Shown here one piece after another: positions 8,074 to 16,021 of a stretch of DNA of 64,000 nt; within the stretch, counting starts at the first letter, position 1, and every line of letters begins with the position of its first letter. The notes under the pieces are model-generated. The model was not told the origin of the DNA. It saw only the letters and a program-made list of their open reading frames with translations, and did no database searches. Where the stretch lies: positions 620,001 to 684,000 of the forward strand of contig CAVRJB010000013.1 of assembly GCA_963721385.1 (NCBI GenBank), given 5' to 3'. Both the position numbers and the translations under genes were made by a program. This DNA comes from DAOMFB01 sp963721385 (GTDB lineage: Bacteria; Acidobacteriota; Thermoanaerobaculia; UBA5066).

Positions 8074-9777
8074 ATGAAGCGGATCCTTCTGGCCGCGGCG
8101 ATCATCGTCGCGGCTTTTTTCTTCGTCGCGGCGACGACCGCGGAGGACGACGACCTCGTCTTCGTGAACGGGCTGGTTGCGGACGGCACGGGCGCTCCCC
8201 TCTTCGCCGCCGACGTGGCGGTCCGGGGCGACCGGATTGCGGCTGTTGGTCCGCTCACGGCCGAGCGGAAAGCGCGCGCGCGGCGGCGGGTCGACGCGAC
8301 GGGTCTCGTCGTCTCCCCGGGGTTCATCGACCTCCTCGGTCAATCGGAGTACGTCGTCCTCGTCGACCCTCGGGCGGCCTCGAAAATCACGCAGGGAATC
8401 ACGACCGAGGTGACCGGCGAAGGGGAATCGATCGCGCCGCTCAACGCCGCGATGCTGAAGGACGGCGACGCGCAGTACGCCTACTACGGCGTCCGCCCCG
8501 ATTTCACGACGCTGGCGGGCTACTTCGAGCGGTTCCGCCGGAACCCGCCCGCGATCAACCTCGGCACCTTTGTCGGACTGGGCGGCCTCAGGAAGTACGT
8601 CGTCGGGACCGAGGACCGGCGCGCCACCCCGGCCGAGCTCGCCGCGATGGAGCGGGAAGTCGAGACGGCGATGAAGGCGGGCGCGCTCGGCGTCTCCACG
8701 TCGCTCCAGTACGTCCCCGACATGTACAACTCGACCGAGGAGATCGTCGCGATGGCGAGGGTCGCCGCGCGTTACGGCGGCGTCTACTTCACCCACCAGC
8801 GGTCGGAGGGGAATCAGATCGACTCCTCGCTCGACGAGGTCTTCCGGATCGCGCGCGAGGCGAAGATCCCCGCGAACGTCTGGCACCTGAAGACCGCCTC
8901 GAAGCGGAACTGGGGGAGGATGCCGCACGTCCTCGCGCGGCTCGAGGCGGCCCGCGTCGAGGGGCTCGACGTCGCCGCGAACATGTACCCCTGGACCGCC
9001 GGCTCGAACGGCCTCGACGCCTGCCTCCCTCCCTGGGTGCGCGAGGGAGGAAGGGAAAAGCTCGTCGCGCGACTGGCCGACCCGGCGGTCCGCGCGCGCG
9101 TGAAGAAGGAGATGGCCGAGGACAGCGACGCCTGGTCGAACCAGTGGGTCGGCTCCGGCGGCGCCGCCGGCGTGATGCTCTCGTCCGTCCTGAATCCCGC
9201 GCTCAAGAAGTACGAGGGGAAGACGCTCGAGGCGATCGGCCGGGAGTTGGGAATCGACCCGCGCGACGCCGTGATGGACCTCGTCGTCGCCGACAAGGCG
9301 AACTCCTATTGCATCATCTTCATGATGAGTGACGACGACGTCCGCGCGGCGCTCCGGAGCCGCCTCGTCGCCTTCTGCACCGACTCCAGCGCTTCGGCGA
9401 CCGACGGCATCCTCTCGAAGGAGAAGTCACACCCGCGCGCGTGGGCGTCGGCGGCGCGGATCCTGGGCACCTACGTCCGCGACGAGAAGCTCCTCCCGCT
9501 CGAGGAGGCGATTCGCAAGATGACCTCGCTCCCGGCGGCCCGCGCCCAGATCCAGGACCGCGGCCTCTTGAAGCCCGGGCTGAAGGCCGACATCGTCGCC
9601 TTCTCTCCGAAGGCCGTCCGGGCGGTTGCGACGTACGAGGATCCGCTCCACTACTCCGAGGGGATCCCGTATGTCGCCGTCAACGGCCAGCTCGTCGTCG
9701 ACAGCGGGACGATCACGTCCGCGCGGCCGGGACAGCTCGTCCTCGGCCCCGGCGTCCGGAAAGGAGAGGGACCATGA
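8074..9777 (+). CDS. Secreted amidohydrolase, D-aminoacylase-related, without the usual HxH metal motif
   Basis: 567 aa from ATG 8074 with an N-terminal hydrophobic signal (AAAIIVAAFFFVA). The fold is that of the N-acyl-D-amino-acid deacylase branch: N-terminal strands DLVFVNGLVADGTGAPL, central YFTHQRSEGN and NVWHLKTASKRN with candidate metal His, and a C-terminal metal-dependent-hydrolase cap ending GLLKPGLKADIVAFSP. Where the family normally has PGFIDxHxHxD, this protein reads PGFIDLLGQSE, so the first metal-binding HxH is missing. The rest of that block (KITQGITTEVTGEGESIAP) is conserved. Substrate unknown; N-acyl-D-amino acids or dipeptides are possible. Its stop overlaps the next ATG (ATGA). 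Confidence 0.85.
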   Translation: MKRILLAAAIIVAAFFFVAATTAEDDDLVFVNGLVADGTGAPLFAADVAVRGDRIAAVGPLTAERKARARRRVDATGLVVSPGFIDLLGQSEYVVLVDPRAASKITQGITTEVTGEGESIAPLNAAMLKDGDAQYAYYGVRPDFTTLAGYFERFRRNPPAINLGTFVGLGGLRKYVVGTEDRRATPAELAAMEREVETAMKAGALGVSTSLQYVPDMYNSTEEIVAMARVAARYGGVYFTHQRSEGNQIDSSLDEVFRIAREAKIPANVWHLKTASKRNWGRMPHVLARLEAARVEGLDVAANMYPWTAGSNGLDACLPPWVREGGREKLVARLADPAVRARVKKEMAEDSDAWSNQWVGSGGAAGVMLSSVLNPALKKYEGKTLEAIGRELGIDPRDAVMDLVVADKANSYCIIFMMSDDDVRAALRSRLVAFCTDSSASATDGILSKEKSHPRAWASAARILGTYVRDEKLLPLEEAIRKMTSLPAARAQIQDRGLLKPGLKADIVAFSPKAVRAVATYEDPLHYSEGIPYVAVNGQLVVDSGTITSARPGQLVLGPGVRKGEGP

Positions 9778-10547
9778 AGAGACAGAGACCGATCGCACTC
9801 GGACTGGCCGCCGCCGCGTGGTTGCTGGCGTCGCCGGCGCCGGCGAAAGCCGCGGATCCCGCGTCGAAGGACGCCTGGCAGTTCGGAGGAGAGATCTACC
9901 TCTGGGGCGCCTCCATCAGCGCCGAGACGGTGACGGGCGGCGACGTCCACGTCGGATTCGACAAGCTCCTCGACCACCTCGACATGGGCTTCATGGGTGG
10001 GCTCGGGGCGCGGAAGGGGAACTGGACGATCGTCGTCGACGCCATCTACATGGACGTCTCCGGGGACAGCAGCCGCACCGTCGCGCTGCCGGACCGGTCC
10101 GTGTCCGCGTCGGCCAACCTCGTGCTCAAGAGCTGGGTCATCGACCCGAGCCTCGGCTACACCGTGGTCGAGAACGACGCGTTCCGGCTCGACGTCCTGG
10201 TCGGCGCGCGCTACCTCTACCTGAAGCCGACGCTCTCCGCGCAGGTCGACGGGCCGCTGGAAACTCGGTTCCGGCAGTTCTCCGACACCGACAACGTCTG
10301 GAACGGGATCGCCGGCATCCGGGGCCGCGTGAACTTCTGTGGGCGCTTCTTCGTCCCCTACTACGCCGACGTCGGCGCCGGGGCCTCGAAGCTGACGTGG
10401 CAGGCGTTCGGCGGCCTCGGCTACGGCTTCGGGTGGATCGATCTCCTGGCGGGCTACCGCCACCTCTCCTGGGACCTCAAGGACAACCCGTTGTTCGACC
10501 AAATGAGCTTCGGCGGCCCGGTGCTCGGCGCCAAGATCACCTTCTGA
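9774..10547 (+). CDS. Outer-membrane beta-barrel protein
   Basis: 257 aa. Signal peptide to about residue 27 (WLLASPAPAKA). The mature part alternates short amphipathic strands with aromatic girdle residues (GEIYLWGASI, NWTIVVDAIYMDVSG, VLVGARYLYLKP, WIDLLAGYRHLSW) and ends with KITF, a C-terminal aromatic that suits BAM recognition. No enzymatic motif is seen. The start codon overlaps the amidohydrolase stop by 4 bp, so it is probably made together with that secreted enzyme; a role in substrate entry is inference. Confidence 0.82.
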   Translation: MKRQRPIALGLAAAAWLLASPAPAKAADPASKDAWQFGGEIYLWGASISAETVTGGDVHVGFDKLLDHLDMGFMGGLGARKGNWTIVVDAIYMDVSGDSSRTVALPDRSVSASANLVLKSWVIDPSLGYTVVENDAFRLDVLVGARYLYLKPTLSAQVDGPLETRFRQFSDTDNVWNGIAGIRGRVNFCGRFFVPYYADVGAGASKLTWQAFGGLGYGFGWIDLLAGYRHLSWDLKDNPLFDQMSFGGPVLGAKITF

Positions 10548-10590
10548 CGGCCCGCGGGGCCCGGACCGGAGGAAACTCGGCGGCGGCCCG

Positions 10591-10615
10591 GACGTATCTT
10601 CGACGAGGAGATTCC
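10591..10615 (+). repeat. 25-bp imperfect direct repeat, left copy
   Basis: Positions 10591-10615 and 11722-11746 match at 23 of 25 positions. The right copy holds the ribosome binding site of the Tricorn-like gene; the left copy lies just before the transposase unit. Confidence 0.7.
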
Positions 10616-10630
10616 GAGAGCATCAAAGAT

Positions 10631-10668
10631 GGGGTCATCAAGAAGGGGTCATCGAGAATGGGGTCAGG
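10631..10668 (+). repeat. Three tandem GGGGTCA-type units, 14-15 bp period
   Basis: GGGGTCATC at 10631 and 10645, then GGGGTCAGG at 10660. The third unit begins the left terminal repeat of the transposase element. Short repeats of this kind are typical of REP-like sequences mobilised by REP-associated transposases. Confidence 0.75.
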
Positions 10669-10687
10669 TCTATGTTTTCTATTATAG
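10660..10687 (+). repeat. Left terminal inverted repeat of the REP-transposase element (28 bp)
   Basis: Begins GGGGTCAGGTCTATG and ends TATTATAG. It is the inverted complement of 11641-11668 with only two mismatches. It ends inside the last codons of the transposase. Confidence 0.85.
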
Positions 10688-11633
10688 CTTCTCGCCTGCC
10701 TGGTGCTGGCGCGCTCTCCGGTCGCCGGAACGCGCCAGCTCTTCGCCGCCACGCACCAGAGCCGACACCTGCGCCGCCTTCACGCCGAGGACCTCGCCGA
10801 TCTCCTCCAGGCGGAACAGCCCGCGTGTCCTGAGGGCGTAAGCGAGGAGCCGTCGCTCCCGGACGTAGAGCCGGGGGTGGCGAATCATCTCGTCGAGCGA
10901 GACTTCCAGTCGGTCGGCCGCTTCCTGCGCCAGGTCCTCGAGCGACTGCTGCTTCGGGCGGCGCTGGCGGCGGGGTGATTCGGGGGCAGACCGCCCGGCG
11001 GCCCGGCGCTCCACGTCGGCCAGGAACTCGTCCGATCCGAGGTAGATCTGTCCCTGCACCTGCCTCCACGGCTCGTACGTCGCGCCGGCTCCGTCCGCGA
11101 CGAAACGCCGGAAGGCCTCCTGCGCGGACGCCTTCCGGGTTCCGAACTGGCGAAGCGTCCAGTCGGTCTCGAGCCACGGCGGCGCCGGCGCGAGCCCGGC
11201 GGTCGCACGGTAGCTGCTCCACGCTACGTCGCGCGCGGACCTTGCGGCCTTCGCCCGCACCGGGTTCAGGACGACGTACCGGCAAAGCTCCAGAAGGTGC
11301 GCGTCCTTCTCGACGAGAATCGACTTGAACCGCCCCTGAAAGACGTGCCCCGCCCGCCGGTGACGCCGGTTGAACGCCTGCGTGTAGAGGCCGTTCAACT
11401 GCCGCATCCCGCGCGAGAGGGTCGGTTCGGGCGTCTCGAGGAGGAGGTGGTAGTGGTTCCGCATCAGGACGAAGGCGTGAAGCCTCCAGCGAAAAAGCCC
11501 GACCGTGCGGCCCAGGATCCGGAGGAACGTTCCCCGGTCTGTCGTCGTCGCGGAAAACGGGCCGCCGCTCGTTCCCCCGGCTGGTCACGTGCCAGACGGC
11601 TCCTTCGAACTCGAGTCGCAGCGGGCGGCTCAC
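10682..11633 (-). pseudogene. REP-associated tyrosine transposase (Y1_Tnp / RAYT), frame broken near 11545
   Basis: Starting at GTG 11633 the minus strand encodes the RAYT N-terminus (RPLRLEFEGAVWHVTSRGN, RRPVFRDD). The frame is lost between about 11537 and 11550; removing one G would give FRDDTDRGTFLRILGR and join the downstream frame. That frame carries the HUH-type motif NHYHLLLE, the FQGRFKSILV block and the catalytic Tyr in LCRYVVLNPVRAK, then a C-terminal helix-turn-helix-like segment (LFRLEEIGEVLGVKAAQVSALV). Family proteins nick single-stranded REP DNA. Either an inactivated gene or an assembly indel. Confidence 0.85.
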
Positions 11634-11640
11634 GATCCGA

Positions 11641-11668
11641 CTATAACAGAAAACACAGACCTGACCCC
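11641..11668 (-). repeat. Right terminal inverted repeat of the REP-transposase element (28 bp)
   Basis: On the minus strand it begins GGGGTCAGGTCTGTG and ends TGTTATAG, matching the left end at 26 of 28 positions. It sits 7 bp upstream of the transposase GTG. Confidence 0.85.
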
Positions 11669-11691
11669 AGACCGGCCTGACCCCAGACCGG
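11660..11691 (+). repeat. 16-bp tandem duplication at right end of the transposase element
   Basis: CCTGACCCCAGACCGG occurs twice in a row (11660-11675 and 11676-11691), followed by a partial third copy CCAGACCGG. These are extra copies of the terminal GGGGTCAGG core in inverse orientation. Confidence 0.85.
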
Positions 11692-11721
11692 CCAGACCGG
11701 GTGAAACCCGAAGACGATTCA

Positions 11722-11746
11722 GACGTATCTTCGTCGAGGAGACTCC
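11722..11746 (+). repeat. 25-bp imperfect direct repeat, right copy, containing a ribosome binding site
   Basis: Partner of 10591-10615. It includes GAGGAG at 11736-11741, nine bases before the ATG at 11751. Confidence 0.7.
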
Positions 11747-11750
11747 CACC

Positions 11751-14700
11751 ATGAAGCGAATCCTGGCTCTCGCCGCGATCCTGCTGTGCCCGCTCGCGGC
11801 TCTCGCCGCCCCGCCGGCCGGACCAGCGGATGGTTTCTACCGCTTTCCGTCCATCGGTGGCGGGACGATCGTCTTCGCCTCCGAAGGCGATATCTGGAAG
11901 GTCCCGGCGGCGGGAGGCACGGCGGTCCGGCTGACCGCCCACGAGGGAGACGAGAAGTTTCCCCGGATCTCTCCCGACGGAAAGCTCGTCGCCTTCACGG
12001 CCCAGTACGAGGGGAACGACGACGTCTACGTGATGTCGGCGGACGGCGGCGAGCCGGTGCGGCTCACCTGGCACCCGATGCCGGACCAGGCCCTCGGCTG
12101 GACGGCGGACGGCAAGGTCCTCTTCCGGAGCCGGCGCGACCATCCGCATGGCGACTACAGGGTCTACACCGTCGAACCGAAGGGCGGGATCCCGCGGATG
12201 ATCCCGCTCGAGCCCGCGGCCTGGATCAGCTTCGAGCCGGGGGGGACGGGCGTGGCGGTCCAGAAGATGGGCCTCGAGTTCCACAACTGGAAACGCTACA
12301 AGGGGGGCGAGGCCGAGAAGATCTACGTCGGCACGCTGTCCCCCCTCGCCTTCGCCGAGGTCACGAAGTACGACGGGAAGAGCGCCTTCCCGATGTGGGC
12401 GCCCGACGGCCGGCTCTACTTCGTCACCGACCGCTGGGGCCGCCCGAACCTCGCCTCGATGAAGCCGGACGGCAGCGACGTTCAGCGCCTGACGACGTTC
12501 GAGGACTACGACGTCCGCTGGCCGTCGATGGGCGACGGGAAGATCGTCTTCCAGCACCAGGCGGACATCTGGACCTACGACCTCGCGACCGGCAAGAGCC
12601 ATCTCGTCCCCGTGCGGCTCCCGAGTGACCGCTTGCAGGTTCGCGAGCGGTGGGTCGAGCCGAAGAAGTACCTCGGTGCCTGGAGCCTCTCGAAGGACGG
12701 GGAGCGGATCGCTCTCGAGGCCCGCGGCGACCTCTTCGTCGCGCGGACGCGGAAGAAGGGCCTGATCCGGAGGATCACCGAGTCGAGCCTCGCCCGGACG
12801 AAGGACCCGGTCTTCTCGCCCGACGGCAAGTCGATCGCGGCCTGGACCGAGGTGGACGGCGAGGAGCAGCTCGTCCTCTATTCCGCCGACAACGGCGCGG
12901 CTCCCCGTCACGTCGGGAAGGTGGCGCCCGGCTGGCACTACGGCCCGGTCTTCTCACCGGACGGGACCAAGCTCGCGTGGTCGGACGAGAAGCTCCGCCT
13001 CGTCGTGACGGACGTGGCGACCGGCGCGAACACCGTGGCCGACACGGGAGACTGGGAGACGACGCAGTACGCCTGGTCGCCCGACAGCCGCTACCTCGCC
13101 TACTCGATCCCGCAGGCCAATCAGTTCAACCAGGTCCGGATCTGGGACGGCCAGGAGAAGAAGTCCCACGTCGTGACCGACCCGATGGTCAACTCCTTCT
13201 CGCCCGCCTGGGACCCGAAGGGAAAATACCTTTACTTCCTATCCGACCGGTACGTCAACCCGTTCCTCGACCGCTTCGAGGCGCGCTTCATCGTCGACCA
13301 GGCGACGCTCCCCTGCGTCGTCGCCCTTCAGGCGGGCGGCACCCTCCCCTTCGCGGCCCGCAGCGACACCGACCCGAAGTCGGACGAGAAGAAGGAAGAC
13401 GCCGCGAAGGACGAGAAGAAGGCCGAAGGCGGGAAGGACGGAAAGGACGCGAAGTCCGATGCCGACAAGGCGGAGAAGGCCGAAAAGGTGTCTCCGATCA
13501 GGATCGACTTCGAGGGACTGGGAGACCGCCTCGTCCAGGTCCCCGTCGCGCCGGGAAACTACGACAACCTTCGCGCCCTCGCCGGGAAGCTCCACTTCGT
13601 CGAGTACCAGAACCGCGGCATGATGCCCCCGGGCGACGAGCCGCCGGAAGAGCGCCGCTCCGGCGCCCTCAAGACCTACGACCTCGAGAAGGAGAAGCTC
13701 TCCACCCTCTCCCCCGGCGTCCTCGACTACGACGTCTCGGGCAACGGGAAGGTCCTTGTCTTCCAGACGAAGGACGCGTTCGTCCGCGTCGACGCCGGCG
13801 CGACGAGCCTCCCGAAGTCCGAGCCGGGCGAGAGCGACGAGTCGAAGATCGACCTCGCGGGCTGGTCGATCAAGGTCGACCCGCGGGACGAGTGGAAGCA
13901 GATGCTCCACGAGGCGTGGCGCCTCCAGCGCGATTTCTTCTACGACCCGAAGATGCACGGGGTCGACTGGAACGCCGTCTGGAAGCAGTACGGCCCGCTC
14001 GCCGACCGGATGGCCTCGCGCGACGACCTCGAGGACCTCCTCGGCGAGGTGCTCGGCGAGCTGAACGTCGGCCACGCCTACCATTTCGGCGGTGACCTCC
14101 GGCGCGGAAAGCCCGTCGGGACCGGCCTCCTCGGCGCGGACCTCGATTACGACCCGGCAACCGGCTTCTGGAAGATCGCGACGATCTACCGAGGCGACAC
14201 CCCGATGCCCGACTGGAGCTCGCCGCTCGCGCGGGCGGACCTCAACGTGAAGCCGGGCCAGTGGATCGTCGCTGTCGACGGCAAGCCGCTCGTGAAGGGG
14301 GAGGACTACCTGAAGCGACTCGCGGGGCGGGCCGGCCAGGTCGTCGAACTCTCGATCAGCGACGCGCCGTCCCTCGCCGGGGCGCGGCGGATCGTCGTCA
14401 AGACCGTCGCGAACGACACCCGCATCCGGTATGCCGACTGGATCCGCCGGAACCGCGAGTACGTCGACAAGGTCAGCAACGGGCAGATCGGCTACATCCA
14501 CCTCTACGACATGCAGGGGCTCGGGCTCCGGCAGTTCGCGCGCGACTACCCGCCGCAGTGGAACAAGCGCGGCCTCGTCATGGACGACCGCTGGAACCAC
14601 GGCGGCTTCGTGGCCCCGATGATTCTCGCCCACCTCGACCGGAAGACGTTCGCCGTCGGCGCCGGACGCCACGGCTCGCTCTCCACGACGCCCGACCGCG

Positions 14701-15101
14701 CGTTCCACGGCTACATGGTCTGCCTCATCAACCGGCAGGGCGGGAGCGACTGCGAGACTTTCGCGCAGGGCTTCAAGGACTACGGCCTCGGGCCCGTCGT
14801 CGGGACGCGCACATGGGGCGGCTGGGTCGGCATCCGCGGCGACAAGACCTTCCGCGACGGCGGCGTCACGACGCAGCCGGAGTTCGGGGGCTGGGACCCG
14901 CAGGGAAAAGCGTGGCGGATCGAGGGGCACGGCGTCGACCCGGACGTCGAGCTGGATCTCCCGCCCGACGGTTTCCTTCGCGGCCAGGACGCCCAGCTCG
15001 ACTGGGCGATCCAGGACCTGCTCGGGAAGATCGCGAAGGACCCGCGCGACCTGAAGCCGGCGCCGCCCGTCCTTCCGCGGCCACTCTCCCCGGTGAGATA
15101 G
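11751..15101 (+). CDS. Tricorn-like protease (S41 family), secreted
   Basis: 1116 aa, close to the usual 1050-1120 for bacterial Tricorn homologues. Signal peptide (LALAAILLCPLAALA), then a beta-propeller made of repeated blades (FPRISPDGKLVAFTAQYEG, DPVFSPDGKSIAAW, YGPVFSPDGTKLAWSD). A very charged Lys/Glu/Asp linker occupies about 540-581. The C-terminal half has the helical C1 domain, a PDZ domain (about 820-890) and the S41 fold with nucleophile Ser in QGGSDCE near residue 998. At the site of archaeal Ser745-His746 it reads Gly-His (LNVGHAYHFGG). Ribosome binding site GAGGAG is clear. Likely degrades peptides in the periplasm. Confidence 0.92.
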   Translation: MKRILALAAILLCPLAALAAPPAGPADGFYRFPSIGGGTIVFASEGDIWKVPAAGGTAVRLTAHEGDEKFPRISPDGKLVAFTAQYEGNDDVYVMSADGGEPVRLTWHPMPDQALGWTADGKVLFRSRRDHPHGDYRVYTVEPKGGIPRMIPLEPAAWISFEPGGTGVAVQKMGLEFHNWKRYKGGEAEKIYVGTLSPLAFAEVTKYDGKSAFPMWAPDGRLYFVTDRWGRPNLASMKPDGSDVQRLTTFEDYDVRWPSMGDGKIVFQHQADIWTYDLATGKSHLVPVRLPSDRLQVRERWVEPKKYLGAWSLSKDGERIALEARGDLFVARTRKKGLIRRITESSLARTKDPVFSPDGKSIAAWTEVDGEEQLVLYSADNGAAPRHVGKVAPGWHYGPVFSPDGTKLAWSDEKLRLVVTDVATGANTVADTGDWETTQYAWSPDSRYLAYSIPQANQFNQVRIWDGQEKKSHVVTDPMVNSFSPAWDPKGKYLYFLSDRYVNPFLDRFEARFIVDQATLPCVVALQAGGTLPFAARSDTDPKSDEKKEDAAKDEKKAEGGKDGKDAKSDADKAEKAEKVSPIRIDFEGLGDRLVQVPVAPGNYDNLRALAGKLHFVEYQNRGMMPPGDEPPEERRSGALKTYDLEKEKLSTLSPGVLDYDVSGNGKVLVFQTKDAFVRVDAGATSLPKSEPGESDESKIDLAGWSIKVDPRDEWKQMLHEAWRLQRDFFYDPKMHGVDWNAVWKQYGPLADRMASRDDLEDLLGEVLGELNVGHAYHFGGDLRRGKPVGTGLLGADLDYDPATGFWKIATIYRGDTPMPDWSSPLARADLNVKPGQWIVAVDGKPLVKGEDYLKRLAGRAGQVVELSISDAPSLAGARRIVVKTVANDTRIRYADWIRRNREYVDKVSNGQIGYIHLYDMQGLGLRQFARDYPPQWNKRGLVMDDRWNHGGFVAPMILAHLDRKTFAVGAGRHGSLSTTPDRAFHGYMVCLINRQGGSDCETFAQGFKDYGLGPVVGTRTWGGWVGIRGDKTFRDGGVTTQPEFGGWDPQGKAWRIEGHGVDPDVELDLPPDGFLRGQDAQLDWAIQDLLGKIAKDPRDLKPAPPVLPRPLSPVR

Positions 15102-15104
15102 CAC

Positions 15105-15137
15105 ACCGATCGACCTCCCCGGGAGCACTCGATCGGT
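15105..15137 (+). terminator. Hairpin after the Tricorn-like gene, no U-tract
   Basis: ACCGATCGA (15105-15113) pairs perfectly with TCGATCGGT (15129-15137); the loop can form a further CTCC/GGAG stem. No T run follows, so it may be a stability or pause element rather than a true terminator. Confidence 0.45.
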
Positions 15138-15224
15138 CCGCGTCCGCGAGCGAATTGCGGGTCCGGACCGGTCGCTCAGGTGCTGTTCGGGGTCCGGCAT
15201 GATTCAAACGCATCGTCGCGGCTC

Positions 15225-15253
15225 TTGACAGACCTTGATAGCTTCAATAAGGT
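15225..15253 (+). promoter_or_regulatory. Predicted sigma-70 promoter of the small lipoprotein gene
   Basis: Perfect -35 TTGACA at 15225-15230, 17-bp spacer, weak -10 TAAGGT at 15248-15253. It lies 78 bp before the TTG start. Confidence 0.55.
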
Positions 15254-15330
15254 TTTTGGGCCGTTTTCCCCACGAATCCGTGCCGGTTCCGTCCGGACCG
15301 TCCGCCACCCAACGTCGAAAGGAGACCGCC

Positions 15331-15954
15331 TTGCGCCGCATCCTGACCTCTCTCGCCCTCGTCGCTCTCATCGCCTCGGTCACCACCGCCTGCTCCCAGA
15401 AGGGGCCGGCCGAAGAGGCGCTGAAGGCCGCCACCACGGCCGTAGACGCCGCCAAGGCCTCGGCCGAGAAGCTCGTGCCGGACCAGTTCAAGGCCCTCGC
15501 GGCTTCGCTCGCCGACGCCAAGGACAAGTTCGCCAAGGGCGACTATGCAGGCGCCATGGCCGTCGCCAAGGACCTCCCGGCCAAGGCGACCGAGGTCACT
15601 AACGCCGCCAAGGCCAAGAAGGACGAGCTCATGAAGACATGGGCGGGCATGGAGGCGAGCGTCACCGCGGCCGTCGCCGCGGTCCAGGAAAAGGTCACGG
15701 CTCTCGCAGGAATGAAGAAGCTGCCCAAGGGCATGGACGCCGCCAAGGTGGCCGCCGCCAAGGACGGGCTCGCCGAGCTGTCGAAGGGCTGGGCGGATGC
15801 GCAGGCCGCCGCCAAGGGCGGGGACTACATGGCCGCCATCGACAAGGGGAACGCGGTGAAGGCGAAGGCCGCCGACCTCTCGGCGAGCCTCGCCGCGGCA
15901 CAGGCCGCTCCTCCCGCCGCCGCCGCGGCCGCCCCGGCGAAGAAGAAGAAGTAA
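15331..15954 (+). CDS. Small Ala/Lys-rich lipoprotein, helical
   Basis: 207 aa from a TTG at 15331, chosen because AAAGGAG ends six bases before it and because it places a lipoprotein signal at the N-terminus (RRILTSLALVALIASVTTAC). The presumed lipidated Cys is residue 21; Thr at -3 is not ideal. The mature part is almost all Ala, Lys, Asp and Leu in heptad-like order, suggesting long helices, and ends in a Pro/Ala stretch and KKKK. No family is recognised. Monocistronic, with its own promoter and a perfect terminator. Confidence 0.8.
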   Translation: MRRILTSLALVALIASVTTACSQKGPAEEALKAATTAVDAAKASAEKLVPDQFKALAASLADAKDKFAKGDYAGAMAVAKDLPAKATEVTNAAKAKKDELMKTWAGMEASVTAAVAAVQEKVTALAGMKKLPKGMDAAKVAAAKDGLAELSKGWADAQAAAKGGDYMAAIDKGNAVKAKAADLSASLAAAQAAPPAAAAAAPAKKKK

Positions 15955-15978
15955 GCCCCGTTCTCCCGGAAATCCCGA

Positions 15979-16012
15979 GGCCCGCGACGCCGGTCGCGGG
16001 CCTTTTCCTTCT
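15979..16012 (+). terminator. Intrinsic terminator after the lipoprotein gene
   Basis: Stem GGCCCGCGAC (15979-15988) / GTCGCGGGCC (15993-16002), four-base loop, then TTTTCCTTCTT. Ten perfect base pairs. Confidence 0.92.
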
Positions 16013-16021
16013 TGAATCGTC

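Larger units (their letters stand above)
10660..11691 (-). mobile_element. REP-associated tyrosine transposase element with mirrored ends
   Basis: About 1.03 kb: a 28-bp repeat, one transposase gene on the minus strand, the inverted copy of the repeat, and a 16-bp tandem duplication on the right. It lies in the intergenic space between the outer-membrane protein gene and the Tricorn-like protease gene. RAYT genes flanked by REP palindromes are domesticated single-copy relatives of IS200/IS605 transposases. Here the gene carries one frame break. Confidence 0.8.
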
